Below are positions 1 through 6,867 of a DNA stretch of 18,380 nt, piece by piece. The notes under the pieces are model-generated. The model worked only from the letters and a program-made list of their open reading frames with translations, ran no database searches and was not told the DNA's origin. Made by a program: the position numbers and the translations under genes. The stretch lies in the NCBI GenBank assembly GCA_934437695.1, contig CAKSAW010000015.1, positions 1 through 18,380 of the forward strand, read 5' to 3'. The number at the start of each line of letters is the position of its first letter. Position 1 is the stretch's first letter. This DNA comes from an uncultured Blautia sp. Lineage in GTDB: Bacteria; Bacillota; Clostridia; Lachnospirales; Lachnospiraceae.

Positions 1-98
1 CTTGGAGTGATGGTGATTTCGTCTCCGTAAGAAAATTCATAATCAAGGGTTCTGCCAAAATAGAAATCTTTTGTTTTATAAGTTGCTGCTGTACACAT
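1..98 (-). CDS. choloylglycine hydrolase / bile salt hydrolase family protein, N-terminal part only
   Basis: This gene reads leftward and leaves the window after 32 codons. The start at 98-96 has a perfect AGGAGG upstream (plus-strand CCTCC at 106-110). The visible protein starts MCTAATYKTKDFYFGRTLDY and continues EFSYGDEITITP. Bile salt hydrolases and penicillin V acylases of the Ntn-hydrolase superfamily begin with Met-Cys, and removal of Met exposes Cys2 as the catalytic nucleophile. R16 and D19 match the conserved Arg and Asp of the FGRxxD motif. Such enzymes cut the amide bond of glycine- or taurine-conjugated bile acids, or related linear amides. The missing C-terminal part decides whether this is a true bile salt hydrolase or another linear amide hydrolase, so no symbol is given. 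It is divergent from the Tad operon. Confidence 0.85.
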   Translation of the reverse strand, partial: MCTAATYKTKDFYFGRTLDYEFSYGDEITITP

Positions 99-302
99 AG
101 TTATACCTCCTGCTGTAAAAATATTTGCCTGTAAAACAGTTGCCAGTAGTTTATTATTTGTCGGAATGTTGTAGTTAAATACTGGACAGTTGCAGGTTTT
201 TGTTTTGGAGAATATTACCACAATCTTTTGTTTTTATGCAATATGCAGATTTTGTTTTTTGTATAGGTGCAGTTTATAAATATTTTAGAAATTCGACAAA
301 AA
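99..302. other. AT-rich intergenic region upstream of the hydrolase and the Tad operon
   Basis: No gene is visible. On the minus strand the stretch must contain the promoter and 5' leader of the hydrolase, but I see no hexamer pair good enough to call. Short repeats are present: CTGTAAAA occurs at 113-120 and 129-136 (16-base period, inside the hydrolase leader), ACAGTTGC at 136-143 and 186-193, and CCAGTA (143-148) is inverted as TACTGG (180-185). They could be regulator sites, but they are short enough to be chance in AT-rich DNA. Confidence 0.4.
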
Positions 303-335
303 ATAGGACTGGACAAATTGATGGTCCGGTCCTAT
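303..335 (-). terminator. 12-bp inverted repeat; reads as a Rho-independent terminator on the minus strand and overlaps the tad promoter
   Basis: ATAGGACTGGAC (303-314) pairs with GTCCGGTCCTAT (324-335) across a nine-base loop. The single mismatch is a U-G wobble in the plus-strand RNA and A-C in the minus-strand RNA. On the minus strand the stem runs straight into a run of Ts (plus-strand A run at 298-303), which is the classic terminator form. No minus-strand gene is obvious upstream of it. It could instead stop antisense transcription toward the hydrolase, or act as an operator, because it covers the -35 and part of the -10 of the plus-strand promoter at 310-338. Confidence 0.5.
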
Positions 336-338
336 AAT
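310..338 (+). promoter_or_regulatory. predicted sigma-A promoter of the Tad operon
   Basis: The -35 TGGACA (310-315, five of six consensus bases) is followed by a 17-base spacer and a perfect -10 TATAAT (333-338). Transcription would begin near 345, giving a leader of about 160 bases before the first start codon at 508. No other plus-strand promoter of this quality lies between the hydrolase and the operon. Confidence 0.7.
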
Positions 339-343
339 AATAT

Positions 344-364
344 TCACCAGAGTTCTTCTGGTGA
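344..364 (+). other. hairpin at the predicted 5' end of the tad mRNA
   Basis: TCACCAGA (344-351) and TCTGGTGA (357-364) form a perfect 8-bp stem with a five-base loop. It starts within a base or two of the predicted transcription start. A hairpin at the extreme 5' end commonly protects mRNA from 5'-dependent decay. There is no U-run after it, so it is not a terminator. The rest of the leader (365-490) is A-rich, and I recognise no riboswitch in it. Confidence 0.5.
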
Positions 365-507
365 TTCAATTCCGTCAGTTCGGCGGTTAATTCCACTTTT
401 ATTTTAAAAAAAACAAAAGAAGAAAGTAATTGTTTTGCAGATATGATTTGTGAATATCGGAAACTGTTACAAAGTAAAAAATTATAAGACGGGAGGTGAT
501 AATTTAT

Positions 508-1014
508 GTGTTTTTTCACCTTTTTCCTGTAGCAATTGCCGGAACTGCCATGATTATGGATATCCGGACTACAAAGGTTGATAATGGATGGATCTTGTTT
601 TCCATGCTTGTAGGGCTGTTTATCTGTATCTGGCAAAAGGGTATTGCAGGGATCTGCTTTTTTGTAATGGGAAGCGTAATGCCGTTAGTTCTCATTATTC
701 TGTTTGCCTTTGGAATGATAGGCGCCGGAGATATTAAATTATTCTGTGCTCTTGGAGGTGTAATAGGTTCCAGGGCTGTCATGGAATGTATCTTTGTTTC
801 TTTTCTGACAGGTGCAGGTATTTCTGCTGTACTTCTGATCATCAATCACAATTTCTGTGAACGTATCCTTTATTTTATTGAATATGTGAAATGTACGGTC
901 AGTACGGGAAAAATCAATTCTTATCGGAAAAAAAGCATTTTGGCTGCTGAGAATTTTCATTTTACGATTCCTGTTTTTATAAGTGTGCTGTTATATGCGG
1001 GAGGTATCTATTGA
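508..1014 (+). CDS. type IV prepilin peptidase, A24 family (first copy in the Tad operon)
   Basis: This is a membrane aspartyl protease of the TadV/CpaA type. It cleaves the leader from prepilins and pseudopilins at the inner face of the membrane. The two catalytic aspartates are visible: D18 in MDIRTTKV and D75 in the GxGD motif IGAGDIKL. Hydrophobic segments cover most of the 168 residues, and there is no N-methylase domain, as is usual for Tad peptidases. An in-frame GTG exists at 496, but it lies inside the very strong GGGAGGTGAT ribosome site at 491-500. The GTG at 508 is therefore the better start. It is the first gene of the operon and overlaps the next by four bases. A second A24 peptidase lies at 7673-8098. 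Confidence 0.88.
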   Translation: MFFHLFPVAIAGTAMIMDIRTTKVDNGWILFSMLVGLFICIWQKGIAGICFFVMGSVMPLVLIILFAFGMIGAGDIKLFCALGGVIGSRAVMECIFVSFLTGAGISAVLLIINHNFCERILYFIEYVKCTVSTGKINSYRKKSILAAENFHFTIPVFISVLLYAGGIY

Positions 1015-2036
1015 AGAGAAATATTTTCGCAGTATGTGATCTGGAAGTGGATTATGCACTGAACTTTATGGATTATATGAATCAGAAAAAGAATATTCCG
1101 TTTGAGATACAGGCTTTTACATCAGTAGAGAATCTGATCACTTACGGAAAACATACACATATAGAGTTGCTGTTGATCTCAGGGCGGGCCATGTGCAGAG
1201 AAGTCCGGGATCTGGATATCGGGAAGATTATTATTCTTTCGGAAGGCGTACATCCTCCGGAACTTGACCAGTATCCAAGTGTGTATAAATATCAGTCTTC
1301 GTCTGATGTGCTCCGGGAAGTGATGGCATGTTATGGTGCTGAAAAAAAGACAGTGACAGATCAACTTGCAGTATTAAAAAAGACAACAGAGATCATTGGT
1401 GTGTTTTCACCTTTGGGCCGTTGTCTGAAAACCTCTTTTGCATTGACGCTTGGTCAGATTCTTGCCAGAGAAAGGGCGGTTCTTTATCTGAATATGGAAG
1501 AATATTCCGGGTTTGAGGAATTGATGGGGAAAGGCTTTGCCCATAATTTAAGTGATCTTCTTTATTATGTGAGGCAGGATAATCAGAATCTTCTCTATAA
1601 GATGAACAGTATGATACAGACGATCAATAATCTGGATTATATTCCGCCGGTGCAGATGCCGGCAGACATCCGCACAACAGCCTGGCAGGACTGGGAAAGG
1701 CTTTTGCAGATGATCATGCTCGACAGTTCTTATGAGGTGATCGTACTGGATATTGGATGTGGGATTGATGAAAATTTCCAGCTGCTGGATATGTGTAAAA
1801 AGATTTATATGCCTGTATTGTCTGATGCTGTTTCTCAATGTAAGATCGCACAGTTTGAGAATCTGGTCCGTATCTGGGATTATCCTCAAATACTGGAAAA
1901 AACGGAAAAGATAAGCCCGCCTTTTCATATGGCAACCTGTCCGTCACCTGAGTATATCGAACAGCTGATGTGGAGTGAACTTGGGGATTATGTACGGAAT
2001 ATCCTGAGAAAAGAATACCAGAAAAAAGAAAACTGA
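1011..2036 (+). CDS. CpaE/TadZ-like pilus localisation protein, ParA/MinD-type ATPase fold with degenerate P-loop
   Basis: In Tad systems CpaE/TadZ places the pilus machine at its site, using a receiver-like N-terminus and a MinD-like ATPase domain. Here residues 1-110 resemble a receiver fold without an obvious phospho-acceptor. Residues 128-250 carry the ATPase core: the P-loop region reads GVFSPLGRCLKTSFAL (K140, T141), followed by strand VLYLNME (157-163) and a Walker-B-like IVLDIG (D247). The usual KGGxGKT is replaced, so ATP binding may be weak or altered. The start is TTG at 1011, with GGGAGG six to seven bases upstream. It overlaps the preceding stop codon, which implies coupled translation. 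The length of 341 residues is normal for the family. The assignment rests on the fold pattern and on position just before TadA. Confidence 0.75.
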   Translation: MKRNIFAVCDLEVDYALNFMDYMNQKKNIPFEIQAFTSVENLITYGKHTHIELLLISGRAMCREVRDLDIGKIIILSEGVHPPELDQYPSVYKYQSSSDVLREVMACYGAEKKTVTDQLAVLKKTTEIIGVFSPLGRCLKTSFALTLGQILARERAVLYLNMEEYSGFEELMGKGFAHNLSDLLYYVRQDNQNLLYKMNSMIQTINNLDYIPPVQMPADIRTTAWQDWERLLQMIMLDSSYEVIVLDIGCGIDENFQLLDMCKKIYMPVLSDAVSQCKIAQFENLVRIWDYPQILEKTEKISPPFHMATCPSPEYIEQLMWSELGDYVRNILRKEYQKKEN

Positions 2037-2076
2037 AAGAAGTCCCGGATAAGCGAAAACCGGAAAGGGAAAAAGG

Positions 2077-3267
2077 ATGAATAAAGACATATTTAGAAAA
2101 TTACGTCAGATGCTGATGGAAGAACTGGATCTGTCCAGAGAATTATCCGATAAAGAAATCCTTGATGTGATTGATGAACTGATCCTGAATCAGATAAAAG
2201 ATGTCCGTTTGGCTCTGAAAGAAAAAGTACAGCTTCGACAGGAATTATTTTATTCAGTCCGTAAGCTGGATGTGCTGCAGGAGCTGGTGGATGACGAGAC
2301 TGTGACTGAGATCATGGTAAACGGACCGGATACGATTTTTGTAGAACGGGCCGGCAGACTTATGAGATGGCATAAGAGTTTTACTTCCGCTGAAAAACTG
2401 GAGGATGTGATCCAGCAGATCGTTGGAAAATGTAATCGTGTGATCAATGAATCCATGCCGATTGTGGATGCAAGACTGGAAAATGGTTCCAGAGTAAACG
2501 CAGTAATTTATCCGGTAGCATTAAATGGTCCGATCCTTACCATAAGGCGTTTCCCTGAACACCCCATTACAATGGAAAAGCTGATCGCACTGGGGAGTAT
2601 CACACAGGAATGTGCAGAATTTCTGGAGAAACTTGTAAAATCCCGGTATTCAATGGTTATAGGAGGTGGGACCGGAAGCGGAAAGACAACATTTCTTGCG
2701 GCGATGTCGGAATATATTCCTAAAGATGAAAGACTGATCACAATAGAAGATAATGCAGAACTTCGCATCAGAGGGATTGACAATCTGGTCCGGCTGGAAG
2801 CAAAGATGGCAAATATGGAGGGCGCAGTTTCCGTTACGATCAGGGATCTGATAAAATCTGCACTACGAATGCGCCCTGACCGGATCATAGTGGGAGAAGT
2901 CCGTGGCGGAGAGGCAATGGATATGCTTCAGGCATTGAATACAGGGCACGAAGGGTCGCTGTCTACTGCTCATGCCAATTCTGCCAGGGATATGCTCTCA
3001 CGTCTGGAAACAATGGTTCTTATGGGAGTAGATTTGCCGTTAGAAGCTATCAGAAGACAGATCGCATCGGGGGTGGATATTCTGGTGCATCTGGGAAGGA
3101 TGAGGGATAAGTCAAGAAAGCTATTGGAGGTAACAGAAGTGTGCGGTTTTGAGGACGGAGAAATCCGCATCAGGCCGTTGTATCAGTGGCAGGAGGGAAA
3201 AGGTCTTGTAAAGACAGCATCTCTCCTTCATGTGGAAAAACTGGAAAGAGCGGGGATTGAATTATGA
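2077..3267 (+). CDS. CpaF/TadA pilus assembly ATPase
   Basis: This is the hexameric secretion ATPase of the VirB11/GspE superfamily that powers Flp pilus assembly at the cytoplasmic face of the membrane. Its features are clear: an N-terminal helical region (about 1-60), the conserved EIMVNGPDTIFVERAGR segment (about 78-94), Walker A GGTGSGKT (197-204, K203), acidic/Asp-box ITIEDNAEL (about 222-230), Walker B RPDRIIVGEVRGGEA (about 265-280) and the His-box GHEGSLSTAHANS (about 290-302). All expected catalytic residues are present and the 396-residue length is typical. It follows the TadZ-like gene after 40 bases and overlaps the next gene by the ATGA motif at 3264-3267. Confidence 0.95.
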   Translation: MNKDIFRKLRQMLMEELDLSRELSDKEILDVIDELILNQIKDVRLALKEKVQLRQELFYSVRKLDVLQELVDDETVTEIMVNGPDTIFVERAGRLMRWHKSFTSAEKLEDVIQQIVGKCNRVINESMPIVDARLENGSRVNAVIYPVALNGPILTIRRFPEHPITMEKLIALGSITQECAEFLEKLVKSRYSMVIGGGTGSGKTTFLAAMSEYIPKDERLITIEDNAELRIRGIDNLVRLEAKMANMEGAVSVTIRDLIKSALRMRPDRIIVGEVRGGEAMDMLQALNTGHEGSLSTAHANSARDMLSRLETMVLMGVDLPLEAIRRQIASGVDILVHLGRMRDKSRKLLEVTEVCGFEDGEIRIRPLYQWQEGKGLVKTASLLHVEKLERAGIEL

Positions 3268-4037
3268 AAGGGAAAGAAAAAGAGCAGCTTTATCAGAAAC
3301 GGGATTATGATCATTATCGTTTTTCTCTGAAAGAATTTTTGAAATATATGGGACAGGCATTGGCATTATGTATAACTGCAGATTATCTTTTTTACAGAAA
3401 TAAATGGGTACTGCTTTTTATGCTGCCGATTCCTGTGTTTTATCTGAAATGGCAAAAAAACCGTATGATCAGAGAAAGACGAAAGAGCCTGAATTATCAG
3501 TTTAAAGACGCACTTACTTCTATGAGTGTTGCAGTTCAGGCCGGATACTCGGTGGAAAGTGCAGTGAAAACCTGTGTCAGAGATCTGGAGCGGCTTTATG
3601 GAAAGGGGACAGACATAGTAGAGGAATTTCGCTATATTGAAAGTCAGCAGCATATCAGTGTGCCGCTGGAAGAACTTTTCCTGGATCTGGGAGAGAGAAG
3701 TCAGGTAGAGGATATTGAGAATTTTGCATCTGTATTTTATACAGCCAAACGTACAGGTGGTGATATGAATCGTGTTATCCAGAAGGTAACACGTATGCTT
3801 GGGGATAAGATTGACGTCAAAAAAGAAATAGAATCCACACTGGCAGCAAAAAAATCAGAACAGATGATCATGAGTCTTATGCCTGTGGGGATCATCCTAT
3901 ATTTGCAGATGACTTCACCGGGCTTCTTAGGTGTTCTTTATGGAAATCCCTTTGGAATTGCAGCAATGAGTATTTGTCTTGCGATTTATGCGACAGCATA
4001 CTGGCTGGGCAGAAAGATTGTAGATATTGAGGTGTGA
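3264..4037 (+). CDS. TadB-type inner-membrane platform protein (T2SSF domain)
   Basis: TadB and TadC together form the membrane platform on which the ATPase acts during pilus assembly. The protein has hydrophobic segments at about 28-44, 47-62, 202-218 and 230-249. Between them (about 78-200) is the cytoplasmic type II secretion F domain, with the family-typical stretch FKDALTSMSVAVQAGYSVES and later AKRTGGDMNRVIQKV. The 257 residues fit TadB of Firmicutes, which is shorter than the proteobacterial form. The start ATG overlaps the TadA stop, and its own stop overlaps the possible GTG start of TadC. The order TadA-TadB-TadC is the diagnostic core of this pilus class. Confidence 0.9.
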   Translation: MKGKEKEQLYQKRDYDHYRFSLKEFLKYMGQALALCITADYLFYRNKWVLLFMLPIPVFYLKWQKNRMIRERRKSLNYQFKDALTSMSVAVQAGYSVESAVKTCVRDLERLYGKGTDIVEEFRYIESQQHISVPLEELFLDLGERSQVEDIENFASVFYTAKRTGGDMNRVIQKVTRMLGDKIDVKKEIESTLAAKKSEQMIMSLMPVGIILYLQMTSPGFLGVLYGNPFGIAAMSICLAIYATAYWLGRKIVDIEV

Positions 4038-4045
4038 CAGTACAA

Positions 4046-5077
4046 ATGTGGGTACATATTGTCATTTTTGTCATGATCCTGTGTGCATTGACCGGATGGA
4101 AGAAAGGATGGATTCCTTCTTCAGGAATAGGAGGAAAGGATGGTATCAGACTCTTTGCAATAGTGGCAATATCCGGAAATCTGCTGGGTATGGTTCTTAC
4201 TGCGGGAAACGGTGGACAGGTGTATCCTCAGGGATACCGTCTGGAAAAGGAGGATACAGGATCATATGAGAAGGAATTTATGGTATCCGTGGATGGAGAA
4301 GAACCTGTCTCCATGTATGTTCAGGTACCGGAAAAGGAACTGGAAGAGCAGGAAGAACCGAAACAGGATAAGAAACTGACAAAAAAAGAACAGGCACAAA
4401 AAAGTATTGCAGAGGCAGTGTCCCGATATAATGAGCAGAGAAATGATCCGGATTATTATTATCTTCCGGATAAGCTGAATGGAAAAAAGGCGCAGTGGGA
4501 GACTCCTGCGGATACTTCCGGAATGCTTCTGACAGGTCTGTTTCTTGTGGCAGCAATGGTAATTCTTGTGATGAAGGGCAGAGAAGAACAGGTTCAGCTT
4601 CAGAAACGCTATGAAGAACTTCTTATGGATTATCCGGGGCTGATCATGAAATTTACCCTTCTGGTACAGGCAGGGATGACTGTAAGAAAGGCATTTCAGA
4701 AAATATCTCTGGATTACAGCAGAAAGAGAAGGCGAAAGCTAAGACCTGCATATGAGGAAATCCGGGTCGTTTGTTATGAAATGGAGAGCGGGATTTCTGA
4801 AAGTGAAGCGTACAGAAGGTTTGGAGAGAGATGTGGTCAGGTAAAATATAAAACCTTTGCCACACTTCTTATTCAGAATCTCCAGAAGGGCAGCAGACAA
4901 ATGGCAGATATGCTTGAAAGGGAATCAATGGAAGCATGGGAAGAGCGCAAGAGAAAGGCACGTGTTCTTGGAGAGGCTGCTGCAACTAAACTGCTTATTC
5001 CTATGATCATGATGCTTCTTGTTGTAATGGCAATTGTTATGATTCCTGCTTTTATGTCCTTTTATGGAGAGACCTGA
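4046..5077 (+). CDS. TadC-type inner-membrane platform protein (T2SSF domain) with large N-terminal extracytoplasmic loop
   Basis: This is the partner of TadB in the pilus assembly platform. With the ATG at 4046 it has 343 residues. A GTG at 4034, overlapping the TadB stop, is an alternative, but GAGGTG at 4029-4034 leaves no spacer for that codon and 11 bases for the ATG. Hydrophobic segments lie at about 2-16, 35-54, 158-176 and 314-338. The T2SSF domain covers about 190-310 (DYPGLIMKFTLLVQAGMTVR onward). Between the second and third segments are about 100 residues, with a charged Glu/Lys/Gln-rich part (about 93-130) probably outside the membrane. This insertion is longer than in proteobacterial TadC. 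The role is firm; the loop's function is unknown. Confidence 0.88.
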   Translation: MWVHIVIFVMILCALTGWKKGWIPSSGIGGKDGIRLFAIVAISGNLLGMVLTAGNGGQVYPQGYRLEKEDTGSYEKEFMVSVDGEEPVSMYVQVPEKELEEQEEPKQDKKLTKKEQAQKSIAEAVSRYNEQRNDPDYYYLPDKLNGKKAQWETPADTSGMLLTGLFLVAAMVILVMKGREEQVQLQKRYEELLMDYPGLIMKFTLLVQAGMTVRKAFQKISLDYSRKRRRKLRPAYEEIRVVCYEMESGISESEAYRRFGERCGQVKYKTFATLLIQNLQKGSRQMADMLERESMEAWEERKRKARVLGEAAATKLLIPMIMMLLVVMAIVMIPAFMSFYGET

Positions 5078-5134
5078 TAAGGAGCTATATTGTAGTGAGT
5101 AAAAATGTACATACAAGGTATACGGAGGAAAAAG

Positions 5135-5335
5135 ATGGGACAATTGATAAAGAAAATAAAAAAGCAAAGCGGATTGATACGAAGATTTGCAGAGGAAGAA
5201 GACGCTGTAGGTGTTGTGGAAATCATTCTGATTCTGGTAGTCCTGATCGGACTTGTCATCATTTTCAAAGAGCAGCTGACCGAACTGGTACAGAGCATTC
5301 TTTCAAAGATCGCTAAACAGAGTAACTCCATTTAA
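5135..5335 (+). CDS. Flp-like major pilin candidate
   Basis: This small 66-residue protein has the Flp1-like layout: a short basic leader (MGQLIKKIKKQSGLIRRF), an acidic patch, and one hydrophobic helix (about 25-44). The likely cleavage point lies after A24 in EEDAVGVVEI, which puts Glu29 at +5 of the mature pilin, as in type IV pilins. Most relatives have Gly at -1, so Ala is a mild departure. A longer reading from ATG 5105 exists, but the ATG at 5135 has GGAGG six bases upstream and removes ten residues that sit before the leader. Its place directly after TadC and its size make it the best candidate for the pilus fibre subunit. The processed mature pilin would be only about 42 residues. 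Confidence 0.8.
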   Translation: MGQLIKKIKKQSGLIRRFAEEEDAVGVVEIILILVVLIGLVIIFKEQLTELVQSILSKIAKQSNSI

Positions 5336-5365
5336 GATAAAAAGAGAAGGAGGTGTACTTCCTGT

Positions 5366-6844
5366 ATGAAATGTTACGGAAAGGAAAGAGGAAGCATTAC
5401 AGTATTCCTTGCATTGATACTCAGCCTGCTTTTGTCTCTCGTGTGTACAAGTATAGAATCTGTTCGTATGGCATCTGCCAGAACACAGATACTTAACAGC
5501 ATGGATATCGGGCTTTATTCCCTGTTTGGACAGTATGATAAGAAACTTCTGGATGAATATGATCTGTTTGTTCTTGATGGTTCCCTGGGAGGAGGTCAGC
5601 TGAATCTCGCAAAGATCTGCGATAATCTGGAATCCTATATGAAACCGGTATTAAAGCAGAACAGTCAGAAGCTTGAGCTGCATCAAAGCGGACTTACCGG
5701 TTATCGGCTTCTGACAGATGACAGAGGAGAGATTTTTTATCAGCAGGTTGTGCAGTACATGCAGGAAACTCTTGGAAGCCAGGGAGTACAGCTCCTTCTT
5801 AACAGAATGTCTGAGCGTGAAAGAAAAACAGACGAAGCAGATCTGAAAGCCAGTCAGGCAGAGGCCGGGGGTTCGATCAGCAGGTATGATGAAGAAATGA
5901 ACCAGGCCTCCCGGAAAAGCCAGGAGGAACAGGAAAACAGAGCAACAGGAGAACCGTTTGGAAGTGGAACTGTTCAGCCGGAATCTGTACAGAAGCCTGT
6001 AGATAATCCCATTACTATAATAAAAAGAGTTATGAAAATGGGGGTGTTGGAATTGGTTTTGCCGTCTGATAGTGTGATTTCTTCGCATACAGTCAGTAAA
6101 AATACACTGGTATCAGGGAGACAGCTTCAGCAGGGAATGAAAATGCCGGACGGAGTAATGGCAGACAGCAGCTATACTTCGGGGATTTTGTTCCAACAGT
6201 ATCTGATGAACCACCTGGGAAATTATATAAATCCGTCAAAAGAGGGAATGGCATATCAGATGGAATATATTTTTGGAGGAAAAGACAAAGATGTAGATAA
6301 TCTTAAATCTGTGGCATCGAAGCTTTTGTTTATCAGAGAAGGAGTAAATTTTGCCTGTCTGATGGCAGACAATGTAAGAAGAACAGAAGCGCAGGCACTT
6401 GCTGCAGCTATTGCATCAGGATTTCTGATCCCACCTGCGGCTGTAGTGATAGAAACGGCATTGCTCTTGTGCTGGGCGTTTGCAGAGAGTGTACTGGATG
6501 TGAGGGAACTTTTTGCCGGAGGTAAGATCCCGCTTGTGAAAACTTCAGCAGACTGGCAGATTTCACTGTCCAATCTTTCAAATCTGATGGAAGGTCTGGA
6601 CTCTATGCGTCGGAATGATGAACATGGGATGTCATATGAGGATTATATTCAGGTACTGATATTATCTGTTTCAAAGGAAAGAAAGGTACTGAGAGCTATG
6701 GATATGATAGAGGATACCATACGAAAGAAAGGTAGAACACATTTTTATATGGATTCCTGTATTGTAGCGCTGGAGGCGTTTGCAGATGTGAAAGCAAATA
6801 AGAGAAAAGAATTTCAGGTAATCCGTCAGTATTGTTATGAATGA
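5366..6844 (+). CDS. DUF5702-family protein of the Tad operon
   Basis: The function is unknown, but this family is regularly found in Firmicutes Tad loci and resembles TadG-like minor components. The 492-residue protein starts after AAGGAGGTG. It has a pseudopilin-like N-terminus: basic residues, G9, then a hydrophobic helix (about 10-30, ITVFLALILSLLLSLVCTSI). Unlike the other pseudopilins here, position +5 after G9 is Phe14 rather than Glu. After the helix comes a conserved-looking exterior domain (about 40-150, with YDKKLLDEYDLFVLDGS), a Glu/Gln/Ser-rich low-complexity linker (about 150-210), and a second domain with a hydrophobic stretch at about 345-378. Most of the chain is predicted outside the membrane. 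Its stop overlaps an ATG at 6841, but the next gene probably starts at 6868. Confidence 0.75.
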   Translation: MKCYGKERGSITVFLALILSLLLSLVCTSIESVRMASARTQILNSMDIGLYSLFGQYDKKLLDEYDLFVLDGSLGGGQLNLAKICDNLESYMKPVLKQNSQKLELHQSGLTGYRLLTDDRGEIFYQQVVQYMQETLGSQGVQLLLNRMSERERKTDEADLKASQAEAGGSISRYDEEMNQASRKSQEEQENRATGEPFGSGTVQPESVQKPVDNPITIIKRVMKMGVLELVLPSDSVISSHTVSKNTLVSGRQLQQGMKMPDGVMADSSYTSGILFQQYLMNHLGNYINPSKEGMAYQMEYIFGGKDKDVDNLKSVASKLLFIREGVNFACLMADNVRRTEAQALAAAIASGFLIPPAAVVIETALLLCWAFAESVLDVRELFAGGKIPLVKTSADWQISLSNLSNLMEGLDSMRRNDEHGMSYEDYIQVLILSVSKERKVLRAMDMIEDTIRKKGRTHFYMDSCIVALEAFADVKANKRKEFQVIRQYCYE

Positions 6845-6867
6845 TTTTTGAAAAGAGGTGTAAAAAG

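Noticed and set aside
113..136. CTGTAAAA direct repeat as the start of a repeat array
   Set aside because: Only two copies; no CRISPR-like or tandem array continues on either side.
496..507. GTG at 496 as start of the first peptidase
   Set aside because: The codon lies inside the Shine-Dalgarno sequence; the GTG at 508 has a proper spacer.
274..636. Minus-strand open frame of 120 codons crossing the tad leader
   Set aside because: It overlaps the promoter, hairpin and first gene, has no ribosome site, and its composition is unlike a protein; it is a by-product of AT-rich DNA.
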